From positions 1,426,001 to 1,490,000 of the forward strand of contig NZ_JBAKFF010000001.1 in NCBI RefSeq assembly GCF_040838345.1: a stretch of DNA of 64,000 nucleotides. The letters run 5' to 3'. Of the stretch, positions 27,316 through 39,614 are shown piece after piece; within the stretch, counting starts at the first letter, position 1; the number at the start of each line of letters is the position of its first letter. This DNA comes from Spiribacter sp. 1M189 (GTDB taxonomy: Bacteria; Pseudomonadota; Gammaproteobacteria; Nitrococcales; Nitrococcaceae). Made by a program: the position numbers and the translations under genes. The notes beneath the pieces are model-generated. The model was not told the origin of the DNA. It made no database searches and saw only the letters and a program-made list of their open reading frames with translations.

Positions 27316-27316
<1 letters not shown>

Positions 27317-27624
27317 TGGCGATCGAAGGCTTTGTCGCAATCTACATTTTCATGCTGGCGGGTTTCGCCGGCTTCGAGGTCATCAGTCGGGTTCCGGTCA
27401 TCCTGCATACGCCGCTGATGTCCGGCTCCAACTTTGTTCACGGCATCGTCGTGGTCGGCGCCATGGTGGTGCTGGGCCATGCCGAGACCGTCGCCGAACA
27501 GGTGGTCGGCTTCATCGCGGTCGTGCTTGCCGCCGGCAATGCGGTGGGTGGCTACGTGGTCACCGAGCGCATGCTGGAGATGTTCAAGAGCAAGGATGAG
27601 CAGAAGAAGGGGGCGCAGGAATGA
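27316..27624 (+). CDS. pntAB: NAD(P) transhydrogenase alpha subunit, part 2 (membrane domain)
   Basis: A 102-residue, three-span membrane protein that forms part of domain II, the proton channel. Hydrophobic segments are FVAIYIFMLAGFAGFEVI, FVHGIVVVGAMVVLGHA and QVVGFIAVVLAAGNAVGGYVV. The PVILHTPLMSGSNFVHG motif is a family signature. A lysine-rich tail (FKSKDEQKKGAQE) is probably cytoplasmic. It starts on the last base of the pntAA stop and overlaps pntB by 4 nt. Confidence 0.95.
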
Positions 27625-29114
27625 ATTTCATCGTCCAGCTGAGTTACCTCCTCGCGGCCATCCTCTTCATCGTCGGCCTGAAGGCCATGAGCTCGCCGAG
27701 AACGGCGCGCAAGGGCATCATCTGGGCAGGCGTCGGCATGGTCCTCGCCACCCTGGTGACTTTCCTGCACCCGGCGGTCCATGGCGTGACCAACTATGTG
27801 CTCATCGTCATCGGCATCGCCGTGGCCGGCGCACTCGCCTGGTGGTCGGGGCGGCGCGTTGGCATGACCGAAATGCCGCAGATGGTCGCGCTCTACAACG
27901 GCATGGGTGGTGGCGCCGCCGCAGCTATCGCGGGCGTCGAGATGCTGCGCGCACTCCGTACCCTGCCGGGTGATCTGCAGAATCAGGCGCAGGCCCTGGC
28001 CGCTGATGCGGGCATCAGCGTCAACGCCGCCACTGCCGCCCTGCGTGCCGACGGCGCCGGCAGCGCCGGCGTGGCGGGCGCCCTTGGCACCGACGTGGCG
28101 ATCCTCGCCATCCTCGGTGCGTTCATTGGCACCGTGGCCTTTTCCGGCTCCCTTGTGGCCTGGGCCAAGCTCGACGGGCGCATGAAGCGTAATCGCCTGG
28201 TGCCGGCGCAGCAGCTGGTCAATATCCTGGTGTTCGCGCTCGCGATCATCTTCGGGATCATGACCTTCTTCACCGACAGCCTGGCGGTCGTGGCGATCTT
28301 CTTCGCCCTCGGCCTGCTCTTCGGCGTGTTCGTGGCCGTTCCCATCGGCGGCGCCGACATGCCGGTGATCATCTCGCTGTTCAACGCGCTCACGGGCCTG
28401 GCGGTGGCATTCGAGGGTTACGCCATCGGCAACCCGGCCATGATCATCGCCGGTACGGTGGTGGGCGCCGCGGGCACGCTGCTCACGCAGCTCATGGCCA
28501 AGGCCATGAACCGGCCGATCACCAACGTCCTGTTCGCCGGCTGGGGTGCCGAGGAGGGCGCCACCAGCGAGGGGCCGGAAGGCGAGATGAAGGACGTCTC
28601 GGCCGAGGACGCCGGCATCATGATGGCCTATGCCGAACGGGTCATCATCGTGCCCGGTTACGGCATGGCCGTGGCGCAGGCGCAGCACAAGATCTGGGAG
28701 CTCGTCGAGCTTCTTCAGGACCGCGGTGTGGAGGTCAAATTCGCCATTCATCCGGTGGCGGGACGCATGCCCGGACACATGAATGTGCTTCTGGCCGAGG
28801 CCGGCGTGCCCTACGACATGATCTTCGACATGGAAGACATCAACGAAGAATTCGCCACCACCGATGTCGCCGTGGTGATCGGCGCCAACGACGTGGTCAA
28901 CCCCGCCGCCCGGGACGATCCCTCCAGCCCGATCTACGGCATGCCCATCCTCAATGTGGATGAAGCCGAGAACGTGCTGGTGATCAAGCGTGGCCGTGGC
29001 ACCGGATTCTCAGGGGTGGAAAACGCACTGTTCTTCGGTGAGAACACGCGGATGGTCTTCGGCGACGGCCAGAAGGTCGCCGGTGGCATGGTTCAGGCCG
29101 TCAAGGGCCTGTAA
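27621..29114 (+). CDS. pntB: NAD(P) transhydrogenase beta subunit
   Basis: This subunit carries the rest of membrane domain II and the NADP-binding domain III. It has about nine hydrophobic segments in residues 1-285, then the soluble domain beginning near SAEDAGIMMAYAERVIIVPGYGMAVAQAQHKIWEL. The NADP site includes GAND and DEAENVLVIKRGRGTGFSGVENALFF. It has 497 residues, a little longer than the usual 460 because of an extended loop around residues 120-145. It overlaps pntAB by ATGA. Confidence 0.96.
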   Translation: MNFIVQLSYLLAAILFIVGLKAMSSPRTARKGIIWAGVGMVLATLVTFLHPAVHGVTNYVLIVIGIAVAGALAWWSGRRVGMTEMPQMVALYNGMGGGAAAAIAGVEMLRALRTLPGDLQNQAQALAADAGISVNAATAALRADGAGSAGVAGALGTDVAILAILGAFIGTVAFSGSLVAWAKLDGRMKRNRLVPAQQLVNILVFALAIIFGIMTFFTDSLAVVAIFFALGLLFGVFVAVPIGGADMPVIISLFNALTGLAVAFEGYAIGNPAMIIAGTVVGAAGTLLTQLMAKAMNRPITNVLFAGWGAEEGATSEGPEGEMKDVSAEDAGIMMAYAERVIIVPGYGMAVAQAQHKIWELVELLQDRGVEVKFAIHPVAGRMPGHMNVLLAEAGVPYDMIFDMEDINEEFATTDVAVVIGANDVVNPAARDDPSSPIYGMPILNVDEAENVLVIKRGRGTGFSGVENALFFGENTRMVFGDGQKVAGGMVQAVKGL

Positions 29115-29131
29115 GAACAGCGGGAGCGAAC

Positions 29132-29560
29132 ATGACGGACGCGGAAACCCAGGAAACCATGGAACAGCTCACGGTGGATGCCGACGGGCTGTACCAGGAA
29201 GAAAACTTCACCGACCGCCGCGTCGGCAGCATCCAGCGGCTCACACCGGTCACCCGGGACGGCCGGCCGGACGAAAGCCGTCCGGTGCTCTACCTTGGCA
29301 ACACGCAGGTGATGACACCCGTGGGAGGGCTGCCGCTCAACTTCGAGCTCGATGCCAGCAGTCTGGAGGAGGCCGTGGCGGCATTCCCGGCGGCCGCGCA
29401 GGCGGCGCTGGAACAGACCATGGAGCAGCTCAAGGAGATGCAGCGCGAACAGGCCTCCCGCATCATGACGCCGGACCAGATGGGCGGCGGCATGGGTGGC
29501 ATGGGTGGTGGCGGCGCTCCCGGCGGTGGTGTGCCGGGCGGCGGCATCCAGCTGGGCTAA
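29132..29560 (+). CDS. Uncharacterised protein with glycine/methionine-rich tail, pnt operon
   Basis: I do not recognise this 142-residue protein. It starts 17 nt after pntB with a good ribosome-binding site (GGGAGCG), so it is probably in the pnt operon. Residues 1-105 are acidic and soluble, with SIQRLTPVTRDG and a strand-rich YLGNTQVMTPVGGLPLNFEL. An amphipathic helix follows (SLEEAVAAFPAAAQAALEQTMEQLKEMQREQ). The last 30 residues are almost only Gly, Met and Pro ([17 protein letters not shown]). No signal peptide, membrane segment or cysteine is visible. Its 3' end overlaps the convergent TIGR02444 gene by 4 nt. Confidence 0.75.
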   Translation: MTDAETQETMEQLTVDADGLYQEENFTDRRVGSIQRLTPVTRDGRPDESRPVLYLGNTQVMTPVGGLPLNFELDASSLEEAVAAFPAAAQAALEQTMEQLKEMQREQASRIMTPDQMGGGMGGMGGGGAPGGGVPGGGIQLG

Positions 29561-30114
29561 TGCGGCGACGGCCCGGCGCGGTCGCCCGCCATCGCGTCGA
29601 GGAGGCACTGCAGCGCTGCCTCCTCGACGTCACTCCAGACCTCGACAAAGCGGGCCAGGTATAGCCTGGCCACGCTCTCCGCCGAACGCACCCGCTCGAC
29701 ATCGGTGGATACTCCTGCCATCCCGGTCACGTTGTGCAGAACGTCGGTGACGACGAGTTCCTGCTGCAGGCGCTCGGTCTCGATCTCCTGGTTGAGAAGT
29801 GCCCGCCGGACATCCCTTGCGGCCTTCTCAATCTCCGCCGGCGCGGCATCCGGAAGCTCGCGCCGCACCCCGCGCAGGGGGTCAATGACCCTCTCCTGCC
29901 AGGCCTCGGCCCTTCGCAAGACCCTGTCCATGGTGTGGGCATCTCTCACGGGGTAGCCCACGGCAGACAGCCCCATGAGTGCAAGAAGGTTACTGACGCC
30001 AACCCCGTGGCGATCCTGGAGCCCAATGCAGGCCGCCGCCACCCCCTCACCAGCGTAGGTGGCGAGTGTCAGCGACCAGACTTCAGCGGCGGTCTCTTTG
30101 CTCTGCCTCGACAT
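29557..30114 (-). CDS. TIGR02444 family (DUF2390) protein
   Basis: A 185-residue protein of unknown function. Its N-terminus has the family signature, EVWSLTLATYAGEGVAAACIGLQDRHGVGVSNLLALM, which marks a group of small gammaproteobacterial proteins often found near priA. Most of the rest is predicted alpha-helical and charged (EIEKAARDVRRALLNQEIETERLQQEL). I chose the ATG at 30114; the longer frame to 30372 runs antisense over priA and has no homology. It is divergent from priA with a 68-bp gap that contains TAGAAT close to its start. Confidence 0.8.
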   Translation of the reverse strand: MSRQSKETAAEVWSLTLATYAGEGVAAACIGLQDRHGVGVSNLLALMGLSAVGYPVRDAHTMDRVLRRAEAWQERVIDPLRGVRRELPDAAPAEIEKAARDVRRALLNQEIETERLQQELVVTDVLHNVTGMAGVSTDVERVRSAESVARLYLARFVEVWSDVEEAALQCLLDAMAGDRAGPSPH

Positions 30115-30182
30115 ACGCTGGATTCTAGCAGCCTCGATTATCGGGCTTGCGCCGAATCGGCAGGCGACGAACAATCCATGGC

Positions 30183-32372
<2,190 letters not shown>

Positions 32373-32375
32373 CGC

Positions 32376-32403
32376 TTGAACCCCGAGAAAGAGGCCGGAT
32401 AAT
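32376..32403 (+). promoter_or_regulatory. Sigma-70-type promoter for argS
   Basis: TTGAAC (32376-32381) and GATAAT (32398-32403) are 16 bp apart, in the 66-bp gap between priA and argS. The predicted start near 32410 leaves a leader of about 29 nt. Confidence 0.5.
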
Positions 32404-32438
32404 GGGCGCTCTTTGCCAGCCGGATATCGAACCCGACC

Positions 32439-34199
32439 ATGAAAGAAGAACTGGCCGATCTGCTTCGTCAGGCACTGCAGTCCCTGGCCGACAGTGAGTC
32501 ACTCAGCCTGCCCGAGTCGGTGGATATCCAGCTCGAGCGGGGTCGCGGCAGCGGCCATGGGGATTACGCCAGCAATCTGGCGATGCGTCTTGCCAAACCG
32601 GTCGGTAAACCACCACGGGAGCTCGCTACGGCCCTGGTGGAGAGGCTGCCCGTCCATCCCCATGTCGATCGCGCCGAGGTCGCCGGTCCCGGCTTCATCA
32701 ATTTCTTCCTGACCCAGGATGCCGCCAACGCCGTTGTCGAGCGCATCCACCGCGAGGCGGGGGAGTTCGGCCGATCCAATCACGGCGCTGGCGAGCGGGT
32801 CATCATCGAATACGTCTCAGCCAACCCCACCGGCCCGCTTCATGTCGGACATGGCCGCGGCGCCGCATTCGGCGGAGCCCTGGGCAACGTTCTGGAGGCG
32901 GCCGGCTATGATGTGCATCACGAGTACTACGTCAATGATGCCGGCCGTCAGATCCACATCCTGGCCGTGAGTGTACTGATCCGCTACCTGGAACATCGCG
33001 GCGAGGCGATCGAGTTCCCGGCCAACGGCTATCGCGGCGATTATATCCATGCCATCGCCCGTGATCTCGAGGCCGAGGCGGGAGAACGCTACCGTATCAC
33101 CGCCTCGGAGCTGACCGATGGCCTACCCGCGGATGCCCATGCCGGCGGTGACAAGGAACGCTACATCGATGCCCTGACCGACCGGGCACGAACCCTTCTG
33201 GGCCCGACACACTACCGGGAGATCGTCGACGCCTCGATCGAGGCCATTCGGCACGACATCGAAGAGGACCTGGCCGCCTTTGGCGTTCGCTACGACCGCT
33301 GGTTCAGCGAGCGTGATCTGGTGGAGACCGGTGCCGTGGAGCGCGCCCTGCAACGTCTGCAGGCGGCTGGAACACTCTACGAACAGGATGGCGCCCAGTG
33401 GTTCCGCTCTACCGACTACGGCGACGACAAGGATCGTGTGGTCCGGCGGGCAGACGGACAGACCACCTACTTCGCCTCGGACATCGCTTATCATCTGGAT
33501 AAGTTCGAGCGCGGCTTCGGGCGCGCCATCGATGTGTTCGGAGCCGATCACCACGGCTACATGGCCCGCGTGCGGGCCAGTCTGGCGGCATTCGACCATG
33601 ACACCGCGCGCCTCGAGTTCCGGCTTGTACAGTTCGCGATCCTCTACCGTGGCCACGAGCGGCTGCCCATGTCCACCCGGTCGGGGGAGTTCGTCACACT
33701 GCGCGAACTCCGCGAGGAGGTTGGCAATGACGCTGCCCGGTTTTTCTACGTCATGCGCCGACCCGAGCAGCATCTGGACTTCGATCTCGAGCTGGCCAAG
33801 TCCCAGTCCAATGACAACCCGGTCTACTACATCCAGTATGCCCATGCGCGGGTCTGCAGCGTGCTGCGGCAGATGACCGACCGCGGCATCGATCATGACC
33901 TCGACAGGGGGCTCGGCGCCATTGACCGGCTCTCCGAGGATCACGAACAGCTCCTGCTGCAGACGCTCGGACGATATACCGAGGTGGTCGAGGGCGCGGC
34001 CATCAGCCACGAGCCCCATCAGATCGCCCAGTACCTGAGGGAACTGGCAGGCGGGTTCCATACCTACTACAACGCCCATACCTTCCTGGTCGAAGACGCG
34101 GCGCTGCGCGACGCCCGCCTGGCGCTGATTCAGGCGATCCGCCAGGTCATCCGCAATGGACTGGGGCTGCTGGGCGTGTCGGCGCCGGACCGGATGTAA
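32439..34199 (+). CDS. argS: Arginyl-tRNA synthetase
   Basis: A class I aminoacyl-tRNA synthetase of 586 residues that charges tRNA-Arg. The N-terminal Add1 domain runs to about residue 110 (GHGDYASNLAMRLAKPVGK). The HIGH motif appears as TGPLHVGHGRGAAFGGAL near residue 130, with YYVNDAGRQIHIL after it. The catalytic fold has VFGADHHGYMARVRASL, the KMSKS-equivalent loop is MSTRSGEFVTLREL, and the anticodon-binding end includes HTYYNAHTFLVEDAALRDARL. It is followed 2 nt later by the SPOR gene. Confidence 0.97.
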   Translation: MKEELADLLRQALQSLADSESLSLPESVDIQLERGRGSGHGDYASNLAMRLAKPVGKPPRELATALVERLPVHPHVDRAEVAGPGFINFFLTQDAANAVVERIHREAGEFGRSNHGAGERVIIEYVSANPTGPLHVGHGRGAAFGGALGNVLEAAGYDVHHEYYVNDAGRQIHILAVSVLIRYLEHRGEAIEFPANGYRGDYIHAIARDLEAEAGERYRITASELTDGLPADAHAGGDKERYIDALTDRARTLLGPTHYREIVDASIEAIRHDIEEDLAAFGVRYDRWFSERDLVETGAVERALQRLQAAGTLYEQDGAQWFRSTDYGDDKDRVVRRADGQTTYFASDIAYHLDKFERGFGRAIDVFGADHHGYMARVRASLAAFDHDTARLEFRLVQFAILYRGHERLPMSTRSGEFVTLRELREEVGNDAARFFYVMRRPEQHLDFDLELAKSQSNDNPVYYIQYAHARVCSVLRQMTDRGIDHDLDRGLGAIDRLSEDHEQLLLQTLGRYTEVVEGAAISHEPHQIAQYLRELAGGFHTYYNAHTFLVEDAALRDARLALIQAIRQVIRNGLGLLGVSAPDRM

Positions 34200-34201
34200 C
34201 C

Positions 34202-34864
34202 GTGGCGACCAAGGGCAAGACCAGCAAAAAACCGGCCCGCGGGAGCGGGCAGGCAAGCCGCAAGCCGAATGCCAGCGCCGGCGGGCGGCAGCGAAGCCCC
34301 GTCATATGGGGGATCACAGGACTCGCCATGGGCCTGATGGTGGCCCTGGTCGTTCATCTGGAGCATACGCGCCCGGACCGTCCCACAAGCAGTCGTACGG
34401 CAGACGGGGCCAGCGGCGAGCCGACAGCCAGTAGCGAGAGGGATCAACCACGCTTCGAGTTCTATCGTCTGCTAAGCGAGCAGGAGGTAGAAGTCGCCAG
34501 CCGCGATGCCGAGACCCTGGATAACGAGGGCGCCCTGCCCGACGCCAATGAGCCGGGAGGCGAACCGGCAACACAACCGCCCGAGTCAAACAGTGGCGAT
34601 GCGGACACCTTGGAGACCACCGGCGGTGCCCGTTACCTGCTTCAGGCGGGCTCCTTTCGAAACGCATCGGATGCCGAATCGCTAAAGGCCAGCCTGGCCC
34701 TGCTCGGCATCGAAGCGCGTATCCAGGTCGTCGAGCTTCCCGGCGGAGAAACCTGGCATCGTGTGCGCATCGGTCCGTTCGCGGATCTGCAGCGCGTCAA
34801 TGCCGCGCGGGAGCGCATGGCCGGCCAGCAGATCGACGCCATCCTGCTCCGGGCCGGCGGTTGA
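34202..34864 (+). CDS. SPOR-domain protein, FtsN-like
   Basis: A bitopic inner-membrane protein of 220 residues. A lysine- and arginine-rich cytoplasmic N-terminus (about 36 residues) precedes a single membrane segment (PVIWGITGLAMGLMVALVVHL). A low-complexity, acidic periplasmic linker follows. The C-terminal SPOR domain has YLLQAGSFRNASDAESLKASLALLG and HRVRIGPFADLQRVNAARERM, which binds denuded septal glycan. Position after argS matches the ftsN-type gene of Pseudomonas. There, hslVU normally follows, but not here. The start is GTG at 34202, 2 nt after argS. Confidence 0.85.
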   Translation: MATKGKTSKKPARGSGQASRKPNASAGGRQRSPVIWGITGLAMGLMVALVVHLEHTRPDRPTSSRTADGASGEPTASSERDQPRFEFYRLLSEQEVEVASRDAETLDNEGALPDANEPGGEPATQPPESNSGDADTLETTGGARYLLQAGSFRNASDAESLKASLALLGIEARIQVVELPGGETWHRVRIGPFADLQRVNAARERMAGQQIDAILLRAGG

Positions 34865-34874
34865 GAAACGAGCC

Positions 34875-35759
34875 TCAGAGGCTCTTGCGATTACCGGTTT
34901 CGAACAGTTGGCGCTTCAGCCGGTACAGAGCCGACGTGTCCTCTTCGCCGTAGCCCTGCTCGATCAGCCGCTCGTAATGCTTGATGGTCATTTCCACCAT
35001 GGGCAGATTCACGTCCATGGACTGCAGCAGACGTCGGCATAGATTGAGATCCTTGTGGTGCAGCACCACGCGAAAACCCGGCTCGAAGTCGCCTGCCAGG
35101 ATGCGACTCCCGCGACGCTCAAGCAGCCGACTGCCCGCTGCGCCACCAGTGAGCACCGGAAGCAACCGCTCGGTATCGAGCCCGCTGGCATCGGCGAAGG
35201 ACAATGCCTCGCTGATCGCCTGGACGATACCAGCGACCATCACCTGATTGACCGCCTTGGCCCGCTGACCATAGCCGGCCGGCCCGAAATGCGTGGCCTG
35301 GCTGCCAATGGCGAGCATGGCCGGCTGGATCCGCTCAAGCACCTCGGGGTCGCCACCGACCATGATCTGCAATGTGCCGGCCTCGGCGCCCTCCGGGCCA
35401 CCGGTCACCGGCGCATCCAGGAAAGCGACACCCTCCTCGTGCAGGCGTTCCGCCACGGTTTCCGCCGTATCCACGCCGACCGTCGAGGTATCGACGACCA
35501 CCTTGCCGGCAGCCAGCCCCGGACGCAGCGCCTCGATGACCTCCAGCAGGTCCTCATCCGCACTCACGCAGGTGATCACGACCTCGCATAGACGAGCAAG
35601 CGCCGCCGGATCGTCGGCCAGGGACACATTCAGTTCTTCGGCCACGGCCTCTCCGCGTGACCGCGTTCGGTTCCAGACCCCGGCCAGCAGCCCGGCCGAG
35701 GCGAGGTTGCGGGCCATGGCCCGACCCATGACACCAAGCCCAGCGACTCCCACCTTCAT
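34875..35759 (-). CDS. NAD(P)-dependent beta-hydroxyacid dehydrogenase (3-hydroxyisobutyrate/tartronate semialdehyde reductase family)
   Basis: The 294-residue protein begins MKVGVAGLGVMGRAMARNLASAG, the Rossmann nucleotide-binding motif, from the ATG at 35759 with GGAGGG upstream. The substrate motif is FLDAPVTGGPEGAEAGTLQIMVGG (about residues 115-138), and the catalytic lysine is in GYGQRAKAVNQVMVAG. Family members reduce or oxidise small beta-hydroxyacids such as tartronate semialdehyde or 3-hydroxyisobutyrate. No neighbouring catabolic gene fixes the substrate. It converges with the SPOR gene, leaving a 10-nt gap. Confidence 0.85.
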   Translation of the reverse strand: MKVGVAGLGVMGRAMARNLASAGLLAGVWNRTRSRGEAVAEELNVSLADDPAALARLCEVVITCVSADEDLLEVIEALRPGLAAGKVVVDTSTVGVDTAETVAERLHEEGVAFLDAPVTGGPEGAEAGTLQIMVGGDPEVLERIQPAMLAIGSQATHFGPAGYGQRAKAVNQVMVAGIVQAISEALSFADASGLDTERLLPVLTGGAAGSRLLERRGSRILAGDFEPGFRVVLHHKDLNLCRRLLQSMDVNLPMVEMTIKHYERLIEQGYGEEDTSALYRLKRQLFETGNRKSL

Positions 35760-35830
35760 GCGCTCTCCCTCCATCGGTTTGACCGAGCATTTGCCGGCAG
35801 TCTACCGCAGGCACTGCGGGGATCACACGC

Positions 35831-35858
35831 AAAAAAACGGGCGCCCGAAGGCGCCCGT
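35831..35858 (-). terminator. Intrinsic terminator of glnK-amtB
   Basis: Read on the minus strand, the 9-bp stem ACGGGCGCC with a TTCG tetraloop and GGCGCCCGT is followed by a run of seven T. It lies 25 nt after the amtB stop. There is no T-run on the plus-strand side, so it acts in one direction. Confidence 0.9.
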
Positions 35859-35883
35859 CGTGGACTCCGAAACCGGATCGGAA

Positions 35884-37119
<1,236 letters not shown>

Positions 37120-37143
37120 CGGTCAATACTCCTGAAACGGGAA

Positions 37144-37509
<366 letters not shown>

Positions 37510-37552
37510 TCAACCCTGTGCCCGTGAACGGTAAAAACTCGCCAGGGGAGAA

Positions 37553-37568
37553 TGCAGGGATCGTGCCA
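37553..37568 (-). promoter_or_regulatory. Sigma-54 (-24/-12) promoter of glnK-amtB
   Basis: The minus strand reads TGGCACG-ATCC-CTGCA. It matches the sigma-54 consensus TGGCACG-N4-TTGCW at all but one fixed base and has the required 12-bp GG-to-GC spacing. The predicted start near 37542 gives a leader of about 60 nt before glnK. Confidence 0.8.
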
Positions 37569-37629
37569 GCCGTTGCATCGCAACATTTTCAGGCGGCCAC
37601 CGATCGATGGCTGAGCGCATACGCCCGCC

Positions 37630-37646
37630 TGCACTCTACTAGTGCA
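37630..37646 (-). promoter_or_regulatory. NtrC-like enhancer site 1 upstream of glnK
   Basis: TGCACTCTACTAGTGCA is a perfect 6+5+6 dyad matching the NtrC consensus TGCACYAAAATGGTGCA in its arms. Its centre (37638) is at about -96 from the predicted sigma-54 start. Confidence 0.7.
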
Positions 37647-37662
37647 TGCTCCGCCCGTCGGA

Positions 37663-37679
37663 TGCACCAATTCTGCGCA
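37663..37679 (-). promoter_or_regulatory. NtrC-like enhancer site 2 upstream of glnK
   Basis: TGCACCAATTCTGCGCA (plus-strand reading) has one perfect half-site and one imperfect half-site. Its centre is 33 bp, about three helical turns, from site 1, at about -129. It is also close to the divergent ubiK promoter. Confidence 0.55.
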
Positions 37680-37688
37680 ACCGTCGCA

Positions 37689-37717
37689 TTGGGAAATCCC
37701 GGTCGAGCGCTTAAACT
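37689..37717 (+). promoter_or_regulatory. Possible ubiK promoter
   Basis: TTGGGA (37689-37694) and TAAACT (37712-37717) are 17 bp apart, about 28 bp upstream of the ubiK ATG. It faces away from glnK and adjoins the NtrC-like sites. Confidence 0.4.
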
Positions 37718-37744
37718 GGGAGCACAGCCAGAGAGGTGAAAACC

Positions 37745-38023
37745 ATGCTCGATCCCAAACAGCTCGACGATATGGCCAAACGTTTCTCGGAGAGTCTGCC
37801 CAGCGGCGTGCGAGACTTTCAGCAGGAGGTCGAGAAGAATGCCCGGGTAGCGCTACAGAGCGCGTTCAGCCGTATGGAGCTCGTCACCCGCGAGGAATTC
37901 GACGCCCAGGCCAAAGTGCTGGCGCGCACCCGGGAACGCCTCGAGGCCCTCGAGGCCCGCGTCGCCCAACTCGAAGGCAGCCCCGGACCCGAGGATTCCA
38001 CACCGGAGAAAGCCGGGGAGTGA
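37745..38023 (+). CDS. ubiK: Ubiquinone biosynthesis accessory factor UbiK (YqiC/BMFP family)
   Basis: A 92-residue protein of the BMFP family. It forms a membrane-fusogenic coiled coil that assists the ubiquinone-synthesis complex (UbiJ-UbiK). The N-terminal part (MLDPKQLDDMAKRFSESLPSGVRDF) is amphipathic. The central LVTREEFDAQAKVLARTRERLEALEARVAQLEG is a clear coiled coil ending in an acidic tail. I chose the ATG at 37745 because GAGAGG at 37731-37736 is 8 nt upstream; a GTG at 37736 overlaps that site. comM follows after 58 nt. Confidence 0.9.
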   Translation: MLDPKQLDDMAKRFSESLPSGVRDFQQEVEKNARVALQSAFSRMELVTREEFDAQAKVLARTRERLEALEARVAQLEGSPGPEDSTPEKAGE

Positions 38024-38081
38024 TTTGACCCGGCACTCTGCCTGATCAGATCTTCAGCTTCGCACAGGGAGGTGCGTCGCC

Positions 38082-39614
38082 ATGTCACTGGCACTGATCC
38101 GGGCCCGCGCCGCTGTCGGTATCGACGCGCCGCGGGTCAGCGTTGAGGTTCATCTGGGCGGCGGGCTGCCGTCCCTCTCCATCGTCGGCCTGCCCAATAC
38201 CGCCGTGCGTGAGGCGAGGGATCGCGTCCGCGGTGCGCTGACCACCAGCGGCTTTGAGTTCCCGCGGCGGCGCATCACCGTCAATCTCGCGCCCGCCGAT
38301 CTGCCCAAGGATGGCGCGCGTTTCGACCTGGCCATCGCGCTGGGCATCCTCGTGGCATCGCGGCAGCTCCCGGCGCAGGGGCTGGAGGATGTCGTTTTCT
38401 GCGCGGAGCTGGCCCTCTCCGGCGACCTGCGTCCCGTCAACGGCACTCTGCCGATCGCACTGCGCTGCGCGGAGGCCGGTGAGTCACTGATCGTGGCACA
38501 GGCGAATGCGGCCGAGGCGGCACTGGCGAGCCAAGCCGTGCATGGTGCGCGCCATCTACGGGAGGTCTGCCGCCACCTGACCGGTAAGCGGCGCCTTGGC
38601 AGGGCCAGCCCCAGGCAATCCTCAGCGGCGCCGTCGATGCCCGATCTCGGGGATGTGATCGGCCAGCGCCGGGCCCGGCGCGCGCTGGAGATCGCCGCCG
38701 CCGGGGGCCACAGCCTGCTTCTATCCGGGCCTCCAGGCAGCGGCAAAAGCCTCCTGGCGGCCCGGCTGCCCGGATTGCTCCCCGCCATGACCCCGGCCGA
38801 GGCCATGGAGTCAGCGGCGGTCCACTCGGTGGCGGAGGGCGAGTTCGATCCGACGGACTGGTGCCGTCGGCCATTCCGACACCCCCACCACAGCGCCTCC
38901 GCTCGCGCACTGACCGGTGGCGGCGCCAGACCTCGACCCGGGGAGATCTCCCTCGCCCACCATGGCGTCCTGTTTCTCGATGAGCTGCCGGAGTTCCCGC
39001 GCGAGGCACTGGAGGCGCTGCGCGAGCCTCTCGAGACGGCCGCCATCAGCGTGTCTCGGGCCAGCGCGAAGATCCGCTTCCCGGCCCGATTCCAGCTGGT
39101 GGCGGCCATGAACCCCTGCCCGTGTGGCCACCTGGGCGACAAGGACAACGAATGCCGTTGCACACCCAGCCAGATCCAGCAGTACCGCAACCGCATCAGC
39201 GGTCCCCTGCTGGATCGCATCGATCTGCAGATCGACGTCCCGCCGCTTCCAGCCGAGGAACTGGATACCGCCGACGTCCCGGAGACCACCGAGACGGTGC
39301 GTGAGCGGGTGTGCGCGGCGCGTGCCCGACAGATGGACCGCGACGGCATGCCCGCAGCGGCGCTGAACGCAGCGCTCACCCGCCAGCGCTGTCGGCTCGA
39401 CCAGAAAAGCCGGGGCCTGATGAAATCGGCGACCCGACAACTTGGCCTATCCGCCAGAGGGTGGCATCGGTGCCTGCGCATCGCCCGGACCATCGCGGAC
39501 CTCGAAGGCCACGATCGGGTGACGTCCACGCATGTGGGCGAGGCGCTCGCTTACCGTGAACGCCTCAGACCGTCAGATATCGCTGCACGAGCGAATCATC
39601 CAGCTCGCCCATGA
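38082..39614 (+). CDS. comM: YifB/ComM-family Mg-chelatase-like AAA+ ATPase
   Basis: A 510-residue protein. In naturally transformable bacteria ComM is a hexameric branch-migration helicase that extends heteroduplex during transformation. The N-terminal S5-like domain starts RARAAVGIDAPRVSVEVHLGGGLPSLSIVGLP. Walker A is LLLSGPPGSGKSLLAARLPG (about residue 215), Walker B is GVLFLDELPEFPREALEALREPLE, and a cysteine cluster is NPCPCGHLGDKDNECRCTPSQIQQY. A strong GGGAGGTG precedes the ATG. Together with the pilus genes it hints at competence, but no com uptake genes are here. The last 50 nt overlap the convergent urtE. Confidence 0.92.
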   Translation: MSLALIRARAAVGIDAPRVSVEVHLGGGLPSLSIVGLPNTAVREARDRVRGALTTSGFEFPRRRITVNLAPADLPKDGARFDLAIALGILVASRQLPAQGLEDVVFCAELALSGDLRPVNGTLPIALRCAEAGESLIVAQANAAEAALASQAVHGARHLREVCRHLTGKRRLGRASPRQSSAAPSMPDLGDVIGQRRARRALEIAAAGGHSLLLSGPPGSGKSLLAARLPGLLPAMTPAEAMESAAVHSVAEGEFDPTDWCRRPFRHPHHSASARALTGGGARPRPGEISLAHHGVLFLDELPEFPREALEALREPLETAAISVSRASAKIRFPARFQLVAAMNPCPCGHLGDKDNECRCTPSQIQQYRNRISGPLLDRIDLQIDVPPLPAEELDTADVPETTETVRERVCAARARQMDRDGMPAAALNAALTRQRCRLDQKSRGLMKSATRQLGLSARGWHRCLRIARTIADLEGHDRVTSTHVGEALAYRERLRPSDIAARANHPARP

